Source of the DNA: Burkholderiaceae bacterium
GTDB taxonomy: Bacteria > Pseudomonadota > Gammaproteobacteria > Burkholderiales > Burkholderiaceae_B
Reading direction: 5' to 3'
Assembly: GCA_017983955.1 (NCBI GenBank)
Contig: JAGOAJ010000007.1
Location: 62,001-126,000, forward strand
Length of the DNA: 64,000 nt
In this document: piece after piece, positions 8,124-17,005 of the stretch
How positions within the stretch are numbered: position 1 is the first letter of the stretch
How the letters are laid out: each line of letters begins with the position of its first letter
Translations under genes and position numbers: made by a program
The notes under the pieces: generated by a model
What the model was told of the DNA's origin: nothing
Seen by the model: only the letters and a program-made list of their open reading frames with translations
The model's database searches: none

Positions 8124-9362
8124 ATGAAAACCATAGTAATGGGGGCGGGTCTGGCGGGGGTGACCACGGCATGGTATTTGGCGGCGCAAGGCAGGCAGGT
8201 GACGGTAATTGACCGCCAGGGGTTGGCGGCGTCCGAGACCAGCTACGCCAATGCGGGCATGATCGCCCCCGGGCATGCCTATACGTGGGCCTCGCCCAGG
8301 GCGCCGGGTATCTTGTGGCGATCGCTGCGGGACGATTCGCAGGCCCTGTTGCTGAAACCTAAGCTGGATCCACACATGTGGGCGTGGCTATGGAAGTTTC
8401 TGCTCAACTGCACTGCGGAAAAAGCGCACAACAACACCTCTCGCAAACTGGTGTTGTGTCGCTACTCACAGGAAGAGTTGCGCACGCTGACGCTATCCAT
8501 CGACCTGCAATATGACTTGCTTAGCACCGGTGCGCTGTACTTGTATCGTGACGAGGCCTTACTTCAAAAAGGCATCGCCAACATGCGGATACTGATGGAT
8601 GGCGGCATGCCTTTGCGGGGCATCTCACGCGAAGAGGCGCTGAAACTTGAGCCTGCGCTGATCAATAGCCAGTTTGCCGGCGCGATTCACAGCCCCACCG
8701 ATGAAAGCGGCGATGCCAGAGCATTTACCCGCAACCTGGCCAAAAAGTGCGCTGATGCTGGGGTGGAGTTCATGCTGGATACCACTATTGAACGCATTGA
8801 AGCCCAAGGTGACCGTATTGTTGGTATTCATACTGACAAGGGGCTGGTGACTGGCGATGAATATGTGCTGGCCATGGGTTGCGATTCACCGCTGATATCG
8901 CGCTCGCTGGGATACCGCCTGCCGATTTACCCGGTCAAAGGCTATTCGGTGACCTTTCCCATCCGCGAGGACGATGAGGCGCCCACAATGTCGGGCGTGG
9001 ATGAGCAGGCGCTGGTCGCCTGGGCGCGCTTTGGCGACCGCTTGCGTCTGACATCCACCGCCGAATTCACGGGTTATGACCGTAGCCACACCCCGGCTAA
9101 CTTCGCACCCATGCTGAAAGTGGCCAAACAGCTTTTCCCCAAAGGGGCGGACTACAGCCAGCCGGAGTATTGGGCCGGCCTGCGTCCAATGACGCCAGAG
9201 GGCACGCCTATTTTGGGCAAGAGCCGCCATCGCAATCTATACCTGAACACTGGCCATGGGCATATGGGCTGGACCATGGCTTGCGGCACCGCTCGTGTGG
9301 TGACCGACATTATGCAGGGTAAACAACCTGAAATTGATATCACTGGAATGACACTTAAATGA
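8124..9362 (+). CDS. D-amino acid dehydrogenase-like FAD oxidoreductase
   Basis: A 412-residue DAO-family flavoprotein of the DadA type. The dinucleotide motif G-A-G-L-A-G begins at residue 8 with IDRQ ending the first beta-alpha-beta unit. A SETSYANAGMIAPGHA segment follows, typical of DadA. The C terminus has YWAGLRPMTPEGTPILG and NTGHGHMGWTMACGTAR, the conserved FAD-binding tail. DadA oxidises D-amino acids to 2-oxo acids and ammonia, passing electrons to the quinone pool at the inner face of the membrane. AAAGGAGCAGG lies just upstream of the ATG. The stop overlaps the next start (ATGA). Its 2-oxo acid product could feed the ferredoxin oxidoreductase upstream. Confidence 0.88.
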   Translation: MKTIVMGAGLAGVTTAWYLAAQGRQVTVIDRQGLAASETSYANAGMIAPGHAYTWASPRAPGILWRSLRDDSQALLLKPKLDPHMWAWLWKFLLNCTAEKAHNNTSRKLVLCRYSQEELRTLTLSIDLQYDLLSTGALYLYRDEALLQKGIANMRILMDGGMPLRGISREEALKLEPALINSQFAGAIHSPTDESGDARAFTRNLAKKCADAGVEFMLDTTIERIEAQGDRIVGIHTDKGLVTGDEYVLAMGCDSPLISRSLGYRLPIYPVKGYSVTFPIREDDEAPTMSGVDEQALVAWARFGDRLRLTSTAEFTGYDRSHTPANFAPMLKVAKQLFPKGADYSQPEYWAGLRPMTPEGTPILGKSRHRNLYLNTGHGHMGWTMACGTARVVTDIMQGKQPEIDITGMTLK

Positions 9363-10129
9363 CACGCAATCAGAGCACACCTTACGAGATTCTGCCATTT
9401 ACCATGGACGACGGACTGATGTCACGGGCTGCCATTGGCCTGGTGGTACTTGCTACCGACCAGACCATGGAGCACGAGTGGCGCAAGATCGTCAACATCC
9501 CGGGTGTGGCATTTTTTCAAGCACGCATGCCCAGCCCAGCCAGTATCACACCCCAGACACTGGCGGCAATGGAAAAGGATATTGCCGGTGCAGTCGATAT
9601 GATTTTGCCTGACGTCGATTTGCAGGTCGTGGCTTTTGGATGCACCTCTGGCGCGATCGTTATTGGCGAAGACAAGGTTTTTGAAGGCATTCGCAAGGCA
9701 AGGCCTGGTGTGTCCTGCACTAGTCCAATTACAGCCGCCAAGCAGGGGTTGAAAAAATTGGGTGTCAAGCGTATAGCGTTGCTGACGCCATACGTGAGCT
9801 CCATCAATCAACTGTTCAAGGATCATATCGATGCGGCAGGTATACAAGTCACCCGCATTTCCACGTTCAACCATGCCGACGATTCCGACGTGGCGCGTAT
9901 CGATGCGGCATCGCTGAAAAGCGCCATCCTGGATGTTGGCGGTCACGACGATGTAGAGGCGGTTTTTGTGTCCTGCACCAGCCTGCGCATGTGTGAATTG
10001 ACCAGCGAAGTTGAACAATTGCTAGGAAAACCAGTGTTATCCAGCAACAGCGCCATGGCTTGGCACGCATTGCGATTGGCCGGCGTCAATGATCCGCAGC
10101 CACAGTGGGGCAAGCTTTTCGAACTTTGA
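9359..10129 (+). CDS. Asp/Glu racemase superfamily protein (maleate isomerase / arylmalonate decarboxylase type)
   Basis: A 256-residue protein of the two-cysteine racemase fold. The two conserved Cys-containing loops are VAFGCTSGAIVIG and VFVSCTSLRMCE, the positions used as acid/base residues in aspartate racemases and maleate cis-trans isomerases. KKLGVKRIALLTPYVSSINQ marks the start of the second half. The N-terminal GLVVLATDQTMEHE is typical of the maleate isomerase / AMDase branch. Translation is coupled to the DadA-like gene by an ATGA overlap, so a racemase that supplies a D-amino acid to that enzyme is attractive. Isomerase or decarboxylase activity is equally possible by family. Confidence 0.8.
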   Translation: MTRNQSTPYEILPFTMDDGLMSRAAIGLVVLATDQTMEHEWRKIVNIPGVAFFQARMPSPASITPQTLAAMEKDIAGAVDMILPDVDLQVVAFGCTSGAIVIGEDKVFEGIRKARPGVSCTSPITAAKQGLKKLGVKRIALLTPYVSSINQLFKDHIDAAGIQVTRISTFNHADDSDVARIDAASLKSAILDVGGHDDVEAVFVSCTSLRMCELTSEVEQLLGKPVLSSNSAMAWHALRLAGVNDPQPQWGKLFEL

Positions 10130-10245
10130 GCGTGTGCGTTGGTGCGATCAAGGTGAGTAGGGCAGTACTACCGACGATAAGAGTATTTATTTCAACTTTT
10201 GTTTTAATTTTTACTACAAATTCAGACTGACTGAAGGAGACAATC

Positions 10246-11358
10246 ATGAAAAAACGTAATTTTCTTTCTTTTTGCGCAAGCGCTTTAGTAGCGGGCTACT
10301 GCAGTACTGCGTTCGCACAGGAAACGATACAAATCGGCGCGGTGTTGCCGCTGACCGGCCCGTCAGCAACCGTGGGCGAGGATATTCGACGTGGTATCCA
10401 GCTGGGCGTTGATAAGGTCAATGAAAACGGTGGCGTGCTGGGCAAGAAGCTGGCCGTGGTCGTTGAGGATTCTGCCAACAACCCTACGACGGCCCTGACC
10501 GCCGCGCGCAAGCTCACCTCCGTTGACAAGGTTCCAGCGGTTATGGGGGAATATTCGTCAAGCATCACCTTGCCGATGGCGCAGTACCTGGTCAAGGAAG
10601 GCGTGACCCATTTCAATATCGGCAGCAGCAGCTCCAAAGTTCGCCAACTAGGTGAGTCCGCTTTCAATATCATCGGTCTGGAAGACGCAGGTAATCGTTA
10701 CGCCGCCCAAGACGCCTATGGCATGGGTTGGCGCAACATTGCTGTGATTGCACCCAACAATGCCTACGGACAAGGCGTGGCTCATGGTTTCAAGGACGAG
10801 TTTGAAAAACTGGGCGGAAAAGTGGTGACAGAAGTGCTCTACACCGGCGGGCAATCCACCTATAGGCGCGAGCTGCAGCAGCTCGCGCGCAGCCAGCCTG
10901 ACGCTTATCTTTACACGGCTTACGGGCACGAGGCATCGGCAATAAATCGTGAAGCCAAGGAATTGGGTCTGCGCAGTCAGCCCTGGTATGCCTACATCAT
11001 GAGCATGTCGGTGTCAGATACCCCGGCTGAAATCGCCGAGGGGCAGATCGGTATGGAGTTGGGGTCAGTCAAGGGCGACGTGGGCAAGGGATACGAGCAA
11101 GCCTTCTCCAAAAAGCATAACGAAGGCTTCAAGACGGCATTCAACGGTTACGGCTACGACGCGGTATTGATGATTGCGGCCGCGATGAACGAAGCCGGAG
11201 GCAGCACCTCGGCGGACATTCAAAAAGGCCTCAAGAGCGTAAGCGAAAAAGGCTTTACCGGTGTGACGGGCCCGATCAAGTTTGATGCCGAAGGGCAGCG
11301 CATCGACCCTCCGTACGACAACCTGAAATACCAAGGCGGCAAGCTAGTCGCTCGCTAG
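10246..11358 (+). CDS. Branched-chain amino acid-type ABC transporter substrate-binding protein
   Basis: A 370-residue periplasmic binding protein of the LivK/Leu-Ile-Val family. An N-terminal signal peptide (residues 1-24, KKRN charged region, hydrophobic core, cleavage after AFA) precedes the QETIQIGAVLPLTGPSA opening typical of the family. Ligand-site features GEYSSSITLPMA and AVIAPNNAYGQG are present. The family binds branched-chain amino acids but also aromatic acids, amides and other amino acids, so the ligand is open. A clear AAGGAGA lies upstream, within an AT-rich 116-base gap that likely holds a promoter. It is the first gene of a complete five-gene import system. Confidence 0.92.
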   Translation: MKKRNFLSFCASALVAGYCSTAFAQETIQIGAVLPLTGPSATVGEDIRRGIQLGVDKVNENGGVLGKKLAVVVEDSANNPTTALTAARKLTSVDKVPAVMGEYSSSITLPMAQYLVKEGVTHFNIGSSSSKVRQLGESAFNIIGLEDAGNRYAAQDAYGMGWRNIAVIAPNNAYGQGVAHGFKDEFEKLGGKVVTEVLYTGGQSTYRRELQQLARSQPDAYLYTAYGHEASAINREAKELGLRSQPWYAYIMSMSVSDTPAEIAEGQIGMELGSVKGDVGKGYEQAFSKKHNEGFKTAFNGYGYDAVLMIAAAMNEAGGSTSADIQKGLKSVSEKGFTGVTGPIKFDAEGQRIDPPYDNLKYQGGKLVAR

Positions 11359-11425
11359 GCTTTATGGCTTGACCAACTGCTGCGGTGCATGTATTGCACC
11401 GCAGCCAACTGGAGGAGGGACTGCG

Positions 11426-12319
11426 ATGCTCCAATTCTTACTAGATACTTTACTGCGTACGGCCGATCTGGCACTGATTACGTTGGGGCTGAGCTTGCTG
11501 TATGGGCTGGTGAAGTTTCCCAACATCGCCCATGTTCAATATGCCATGGTCGGGGCATTCTTAGCGTATGCGTTTTTCAGCTACGGCGTGCCGCTGATTG
11601 GTGCCCTGGGATTAAGCGCTTTACTTACTGGGGTGATCACACTTGTAGTGCAGTTGCTGGTGTTCAACCGTCTGCTTAAAAGCGGTCCAGCAATCGCTAT
11701 GATCGGGTCGTTGGCAATCTCGATGCTGCTGATTGCCACGGTGTTGGGCATTGCAGGATCATTTCCACATATGTTCTCGCTGCCTTACATGGAGCCGGCG
11801 GTCATTGGTGATGCGCGGCTGTCCAAGACCCAATTGTGGTTCATGCTGGCTACTGCTGCATTGCTGATTATTTTTGTGCTGTTGTTGTTTTATACCCAGG
11901 TGGGGCGTGCCATGCGGGCATTGGCAAGCAATCCCGCGTTGGCGGATGCCTCGGGTCTTAATGCCGCGCGCATTACAAATGGCGTCACGCTACTTAGCGG
12001 CGCATTGGCGGGGTTGGGCGGGGGCATGCTGGCGCTATCGGGCGGTGCTCACGTGAACCTAGGCAATGACTTGTTGCTGCCGGTTTTTGCAGCCGCCATT
12101 CTTGGTGGACTGGGTAACCCGTTGGGTGCCGTAGGTGGGGCCTTGCTTATTGCATTGACCGAAACAGTCGTTACCAACATCGATTTTGGCTTCTTGTTCG
12201 GACGAAATCTGGTGTTTTTACCAGTGTCCTACATCAGCGCTGCGTCTTTCCTGATTCTTCTGCTGGCTCTGTTGTTCAAACCGCACGGGCTGTTTGACCG
12301 GGAGGTGCGCCGTGTTTGA
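11426..12319 (+). CDS. livH: Branched-chain amino acid-type ABC transporter permease (LivH)
   Basis: A 297-residue inner-membrane permease with about eight hydrophobic segments. It carries the family signatures LYGLVKFPNIAHVQYAMVGAF near the N terminus and RALASNPALADASGLN in the cytoplasmic coupling loop that contacts the ATPases. The C-terminal half contains AILGGLGNPLGAVGGALLI. The start at 11426 follows GGAGGAGGG; an in-frame upstream ATG at 11369 would add 19 residues that do not match the family. The final eight bases overlap the start of the second permease, so the pair is translationally coupled. It forms the translocation pore with the next gene product. Confidence 0.93.
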   Translation: MLQFLLDTLLRTADLALITLGLSLLYGLVKFPNIAHVQYAMVGAFLAYAFFSYGVPLIGALGLSALLTGVITLVVQLLVFNRLLKSGPAIAMIGSLAISMLLIATVLGIAGSFPHMFSLPYMEPAVIGDARLSKTQLWFMLATAALLIIFVLLLFYTQVGRAMRALASNPALADASGLNAARITNGVTLLSGALAGLGGGMLALSGGAHVNLGNDLLLPVFAAAILGGLGNPLGAVGGALLIALTETVVTNIDFGFLFGRNLVFLPVSYISAASFLILLLALLFKPHGLFDREVRRV

Positions 12320-13199
12320 TTTTCTTATCTCTGTCATAACGATAGGCGGCATCTACGGCATCATGGCGTTGGGTCTGAATATTCAGGCGGGCTACGGTGG
12401 ATTGCTGAACTTTGGTCATATTGCTTTTGCGGGTATCGGTGCCTATGCCGTCGGTGTGACGCATATGCAGGGCTGGCCGATTTGGTTGGGCATTCCTCTG
12501 GGCATGACGGTCGCCATTGTGCTGGGCTATGCAGTCTCACGGCTGGGACGCAGGTTAGCGGCTGATTATTGGGGCATTGCGACCCTGGCCGTAGCGGAAA
12601 TTCTGCGTACCATGGCGATCAACGAGGATTGGCTTACCGGTGGCGCTAACGGTATTGCCATGATTCCAGGTCTTTTTGAATCGATTGCCCGGCCTTGGAA
12701 TAGCGTGCTGGCCATGGTTCTGGTTCTGGTGATTGTGTGTCTGGTTGCTTTCTTTTCTTCCCGTCTGGGCGATGGTCGCTTTGGCCGTGCCTTGCGCTTG
12801 ATGCGTGAACAACCGTCGATGGCGATTTGCCTGGGCTACAACCTACAGTCATTGCGGGCTCGCGCCATCATGAGCGGTGCTGCGGTAACGGCAATGGCTG
12901 GCGGCTTGTATGCACACTATTTTAGTTTCGCCGCACCCGAATTCATGCTGGCGGGGGAAACCTTTGTGCTGTGGACCATGGTCATGATAGGGGGCTTAGG
13001 CCGTACGACAGGCGTGATACTGGGCGTGATACTGGTGCAGGCCATGTACGCCTTTGTTCCGTTCATCAAGGACATGCTAGGTTTTGATTCCGACATGGCT
13101 GGCGCGCTGCGTCTAGGTTTGATTGGCCTGATGCTGCTGGGCTGTCTTATGTGGCGCCGCGAGGGTCTATTGCCCGAGAAATTAAGGAGTCCGGCATGA
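12312..13199 (+). CDS. livM: Branched-chain amino acid-type ABC transporter permease (LivM)
   Basis: A 295-residue inner-membrane permease, partner of LivH. It contains GGLLNFGHIAFAGIGAYAVG, the LivM signature, and the coupling helix RLMREQPSMAICLGYN. The GTG at 12312 is chosen as the start because GGGAGG lies seven bases upstream; a TTG at 12294 is possible but lacks a site. It overlaps the LivH stop by eight bases and its own stop overlaps the LivG ATG by four. The length is slightly short for the family, which often has an N-terminal extension, but all core helices are present. Confidence 0.92.
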   Translation: MFDFLISVITIGGIYGIMALGLNIQAGYGGLLNFGHIAFAGIGAYAVGVTHMQGWPIWLGIPLGMTVAIVLGYAVSRLGRRLAADYWGIATLAVAEILRTMAINEDWLTGGANGIAMIPGLFESIARPWNSVLAMVLVLVIVCLVAFFSSRLGDGRFGRALRLMREQPSMAICLGYNLQSLRARAIMSGAAVTAMAGGLYAHYFSFAAPEFMLAGETFVLWTMVMIGGLGRTTGVILGVILVQAMYAFVPFIKDMLGFDSDMAGALRLGLIGLMLLGCLMWRREGLLPEKLRSPA

Positions 13200-13975
13200 A
13201 AGCGGGTGTAATGCTTGAAGTCAAAGGCGTCGCCAAGGCGTTTGGCGCCCATAAGGTATTGGAAGGGGTCAACTTTGAGGTAGGTGAGGGCGAAATTGTG
13301 GGTTTGCTAGGCCCCAATGGCTCAGGAAAAAGCACCTTGCTCAATATCGCCAGTGGCTTTATTAATCCGGATGTCGGCGAGATTCGATTGTCAGGCAAAC
13401 CGATCGCCGGGATGCGTACGCACGAGATCGTGCAAGAAGGTATGACACGTACTTTCCAACTGCCTATCATGCCACAGAAAATGTCGGTGCTGGAAGTGGC
13501 GATGGCCGCGGCAACGGAAAGCCACGGGGTGTTTTCAACCGTGTTTCGCACCGCCGCCGATCGCGCAGCGGAGCGTTCGTCTCATGAGCGTGCCATAGGC
13601 CTGCTGGACGAGCTGCTGTTGACGCCGGTATCGCACCTGCCCGCATCCGCAATTTCCGGGGGGCAGAAAAAGCTCCTGGGCATCGTCTGCGCTTTGATGG
13701 CCCAGCCGCGCATTCTGATGCTTGATGAGCCGACTGCCGGCGTACACCCCAACTTGCGTCGCGACATCGTTACCGTCTTGCAGCGCCTGAATGAAAAAGG
13801 CATGACCTTGGTCATCGTCGAGCACGACATGCACTTTATTCGCGAAGTGTGTAACCGCTGCATAGTGCTTGATCAAGGCGAGATTGTGGCCAGTTGCCGG
13901 CCCGATGAACTGGCTTCGAACGAGCGAGTCGTGGAAGCCTATCTTGGTGCCAGCGTAGCAGGAGCAAAGTCATGA
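13196..13975 (+). CDS. livG: Branched-chain amino acid-type ABC transporter ATP-binding protein (LivG)
   Basis: A 259-residue ATPase. The Walker A is GPNGSGKS, the signature loop is a variant ISGGQKKLLGIVCAL, Walker B is ILMLDEPTAGVHP and the switch His is in VIVEHDM. The LivG-type C-terminal tail continues with ASCRPDELASNERVVEAYLG. The start at 13196 overlaps the LivM stop (ATGA); a longer frame from 13151 would overlap LivM by 49 bases and is rejected. It energises import through the two permeases as a heterodimer with LivF. Confidence 0.93.
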   Translation: MKAGVMLEVKGVAKAFGAHKVLEGVNFEVGEGEIVGLLGPNGSGKSTLLNIASGFINPDVGEIRLSGKPIAGMRTHEIVQEGMTRTFQLPIMPQKMSVLEVAMAAATESHGVFSTVFRTAADRAAERSSHERAIGLLDELLLTPVSHLPASAISGGQKKLLGIVCALMAQPRILMLDEPTAGVHPNLRRDIVTVLQRLNEKGMTLVIVEHDMHFIREVCNRCIVLDQGEIVASCRPDELASNERVVEAYLGASVAGAKS

Positions 13976-14700
13976 ATACCCTAGTGAAAGTAGAGAATGT
14001 CGTGGCTGGCTATACCAAAGATGTTGATATTCTTAACGGTATTTCGCTAGAGGCGCGGCACAAGGAAATTGTCACCTTGCTTGGTCCTAATGGGTGTGGC
14101 AAGTCCACCCTGTTAAAGACGATCACCGGCTATCTTCGTCCCAGGAAGGGGCAGTTGCACCTTAATGGCAAGGACGTAACGTCCTTGCCGGTGCACCAAA
14201 AGATTCGGACCTGCAAGCTGGGTTTTGTGCCTCAAACAGAAAATATTTTTACCGCGCTAAGTGTGCGCGAGAATTTGTTGATTGGCGGCTATTACCAAAG
14301 CAACACAGAGCGCATGGAGCGGATCGAACAGTTGGGTGAGCTATACCCAGTTTTGCGGCGTAAGCTGGATGCCCCCGCAGCGTCGCTGTCCGGTGGCGAG
14401 CGGCAGATTCTTGCACTGGGCCGTGCTTTGATGCCACGGCCGCAAATCCTGTTGCTGGACGAACCCTCGGCGGGGCTTTCCCCCAAAGTGTTGCATGAAG
14501 TCTTTGATGCCATCGTGCAGGTTCGCGACCAAGAGGGCGTAACCATTCTTATGGTGGAACAAAACGCGATAGAAGCCATGCGTATCTCGGATCGTGCGTA
14601 CATCCTTTCGTTGGGTACCGTGGCGCTAACCGGTTACACCAAGGATTTGTTGCATGACCCTAAGGTGCGCGAGCTATACATGGGCGGCCGTGCAGACTGA
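13972..14700 (+). CDS. livF: Branched-chain amino acid-type ABC transporter ATP-binding protein (LivF)
   Basis: A 242-residue ATPase, the second of the import pair. It shows Walker A GPNGCGKS, the LivF-type FVPQTENIFTALSVRENL Q-loop region, signature LSGGERQILALGRALM, Walker B ILLLDEPSAGLSP and the His switch replaced by the usual MVEQN of this family. The C terminus ends in LHDPKVRELYMGG as in most LivF proteins. Its start overlaps the LivG stop by four bases. This is the last gene of the transporter; the DapA-like gene follows after 51 bases in the same direction and may be co-transcribed. Confidence 0.93.
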   Translation: MNTLVKVENVVAGYTKDVDILNGISLEARHKEIVTLLGPNGCGKSTLLKTITGYLRPRKGQLHLNGKDVTSLPVHQKIRTCKLGFVPQTENIFTALSVRENLLIGGYYQSNTERMERIEQLGELYPVLRRKLDAPAASLSGGERQILALGRALMPRPQILLLDEPSAGLSPKVLHEVFDAIVQVRDQEGVTILMVEQNAIEAMRISDRAYILSLGTVALTGYTKDLLHDPKVRELYMGGRAD

Positions 14701-14751
14701 GCCTTGTCAGTGCAGGGCAAATTTTAACGACAGAATCATTTAGGAAGTTGT

Positions 14752-15642
14752 ATGGCTGTTCTTATTACAGGCAGTATTGTTGCCTTGGTTACACCCTTGA
14801 AAGAAGATGGCCGGATCGATTATGCCGTGTTGCGTCGTTTGATCGACTGGCATATCGAACAAGGTACCAGCTGCATTTGCGTGGTGGGTACCACGGGCGA
14901 ATCGCCGACGGTTACTGTTGACGAGCATCATGAAGTTATTCGCGTCGCCGTGGAACATGCCGCGGGGCGTGTTCCCATCATGGCGGGATGTGGCGCCAAT
15001 TCCACGGCAGAGGCGATATCGCTGGCCAGGTATGCACAAGATGTTGGCGCACACAGCCAGCTTCAGGTGGCGCCCTACTACAACAGGCCGTCCCAAGAGG
15101 GCTTGTACCAGCACTTTCGCGCCATTGCAGAAGCCACGCCAGAACTACCCATGGTGATTTACAACGTGCCGGGGCGCACGGTGGTCGACATACAGCGCGA
15201 TACCGTACTGCGCTTGGCCGAAATACCAAGCATTGTTGGCATCAAGGAAGCCACGGGCGACATTACGCGTGCCCAGTGGCTGATTCGCGATGTACCCAAG
15301 GACTTCGCCGTGTACTCGGGTGACGATTTTTCGGCGGTAGCGTTAATGCTTTGCGGCGGGCATGGCAGCATCAGCGTGACCGCCAACGCTGCACCGCAGG
15401 CCTGTGCGCGTTTGTGTGCCGCGGCCATTGCGGGCGATACACAAACGGCTAATGCCATTCAGCACCAGTTATTGCCGTTGCATGAAGCTTTGTTTGTGCA
15501 GGCCAATCCTATTCCGCTGAAGTGGATCATGGGTCGATTGGGGTTGTGTGGGCCCACCTTGCGGCTGCCGCTGACGCCACTGGATACAGACTACGAGCCG
15601 ATGCTTGAACAGGTGCTCAAGTGCGCGGCGCTGCAGAAATAA
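14752..15642 (+). CDS. Dihydrodipicolinate synthase (DapA) family aldolase/deaminase
   Basis: A 296-residue (beta/alpha)8 class I aldolase. It carries the DapA motifs [25 protein letters not shown] (Tyr137 and Arg142) and the Schiff-base lysine in GIKEATGD (Lys165). The residues match genuine 4-hydroxy-tetrahydrodipicolinate synthases closely. Its position inside a catabolic and transport block, and the absence of the usual bamC neighbour, argue for a second copy with a catabolic job such as opening or closing a cyclic imino acid. I cannot separate these from sequence. AGGAAG lies upstream of the ATG. Confidence 0.85.
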   Translation: MAVLITGSIVALVTPLKEDGRIDYAVLRRLIDWHIEQGTSCICVVGTTGESPTVTVDEHHEVIRVAVEHAAGRVPIMAGCGANSTAEAISLARYAQDVGAHSQLQVAPYYNRPSQEGLYQHFRAIAEATPELPMVIYNVPGRTVVDIQRDTVLRLAEIPSIVGIKEATGDITRAQWLIRDVPKDFAVYSGDDFSAVALMLCGGHGSISVTANAAPQACARLCAAAIAGDTQTANAIQHQLLPLHEALFVQANPIPLKWIMGRLGLCGPTLRLPLTPLDTDYEPMLEQVLKCAALQK

Positions 15643-15664
15643 GTCTGTTGAAAGGACGATGACC

Positions 15665-16969
15665 ATGCCCTCAATTATGCCCCCCGCGTCTCATGGCTTA
15701 TGGGGTCAGACGGCGAGCCCAGCACCGCTGACTCATGCGCTGAACCAAAATATAGAGGTGGACATTGCCGTGATTGGTGCCGGATACACGGGGCTTTCCA
15801 CCGCCCTGCATCTGGTATCTAACGCTGATCCCACCGTTGCCGTATTGGAAGCGTCGGACATTGGTTTTGGCGCCTCTGGAAGAAATGCGGGGATGGTGAA
15901 TGCCGGCGCGTGGGTCGAACCCGACGAACTGCCAAAAAGCCTGGGGCAGGACTATGGGAATCGCTTGCTTACCCTGTTGGATGAAGGGCCTAGCCTGGTG
16001 TATGACCTTATCCGGGCCCATGGAATTGAGTGCGATGCTGTACAAAACGGCAACCTGCACTGCGCCGTTGGCGCCAAGGGTTTGGCCAATATTACAGAGC
16101 GGGCACGGCAGTGGCGATCTTATGGGGTTGAGGTGGAACTGCTTAACGCCCAGCGGACAGCGCAATTGGTGGGAAGCTATGCCTATACCGGCGCCTTGTT
16201 GGACCCACGCACAGGGACGATACAACCGCTAAGTTACGTCAGAGGCCTGGCGGGGGCAGCCCAGTCCAAAGGCGCAAGCATCTACACGCATACCGCCGTG
16301 CTCGACGCAAAGCACGATAACCAGCTCTGGAGCCTGACGACCTCTACCGGGCATGTGGTCAAGGCCCGCCATGTGGTCGTGGCTACCAATACCACCCAGG
16401 CCTGCGGCCCGGATGCGTGGCCGCAGCTGCAACGCGACTTGTTGCGCCTGCCGTATTTCAATATGGCGACCGAGCCTTTGCCGGCATCCAGCTTGAAACG
16501 CATATTGCCCCAGGGGCGGGGTGCTTGGGATACCAAGACTATTATGTCGTCCTATAGGCTCGATGCCAGCGGGCGCCTGGTCTATGGTAGTGTGGGGGCC
16601 TTAGGATCGGGCGAGCGCCATGCGCATGTGGAATGGGTCAAGCGTTCGATAACCCGGCTATTCCCTGAGCTGCGCGGTATTCAGATTGAATACCAATGGT
16701 ATGGGTGGATAGACACCACGGCCGATTATTTGCCGCGTTTACATCAGCTTGCGCCAAATGCATGGGCGCTGAGCGGTTACAATGGACGTGGCATTGCTCC
16801 GGGCACGATACTGGGCAGGGAACTGGCAAAAATGCTGCTTGGCATCTTGAAACCCCAGGAAATGCCTCTGCCTGTGACTGGAATCACGCCCATAGGATTC
16901 AAGAAGTTGCGCGAGACGTTCTACAAAAAGGGCGCAGTGGTGGGCCATGCACTGACCAATCGTTTGTAG
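15665..16969 (+). CDS. FAD-dependent amine/amino acid oxidoreductase (PuuB/DAO type)
   Basis: A 434-residue flavoprotein of the DAO superfamily, nearest to the gamma-glutamylputrescine oxidase-like group. The FAD motif is VIGAGYTGLSTALHL, followed by GFGASGRNAGMVNAGAW, the conserved covalent/FAD-contact segment of the PuuB-like group. The C terminus has WALSGYNGRGIAPGTILGRE. I place the start at 15665, nine bases after GAAAGGA; ATG 15659 is also possible, and a longer frame from 15605 runs back into the dapA-like gene. It is the second FAD amine or amino acid oxidase in the cluster and probably acts on an amino acid or cyclic imine made from the imported compound. Confidence 0.85.
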   Translation: MPSIMPPASHGLWGQTASPAPLTHALNQNIEVDIAVIGAGYTGLSTALHLVSNADPTVAVLEASDIGFGASGRNAGMVNAGAWVEPDELPKSLGQDYGNRLLTLLDEGPSLVYDLIRAHGIECDAVQNGNLHCAVGAKGLANITERARQWRSYGVEVELLNAQRTAQLVGSYAYTGALLDPRTGTIQPLSYVRGLAGAAQSKGASIYTHTAVLDAKHDNQLWSLTTSTGHVVKARHVVVATNTTQACGPDAWPQLQRDLLRLPYFNMATEPLPASSLKRILPQGRGAWDTKTIMSSYRLDASGRLVYGSVGALGSGERHAHVEWVKRSITRLFPELRGIQIEYQWYGWIDTTADYLPRLHQLAPNAWALSGYNGRGIAPGTILGRELAKMLLGILKPQEMPLPVTGITPIGFKKLRETFYKKGAVVGHALTNRL

Positions 16970-17005
16970 GTTTGCGTACCATGTCAATCGTTTTTGGAAG
17001 GGCTT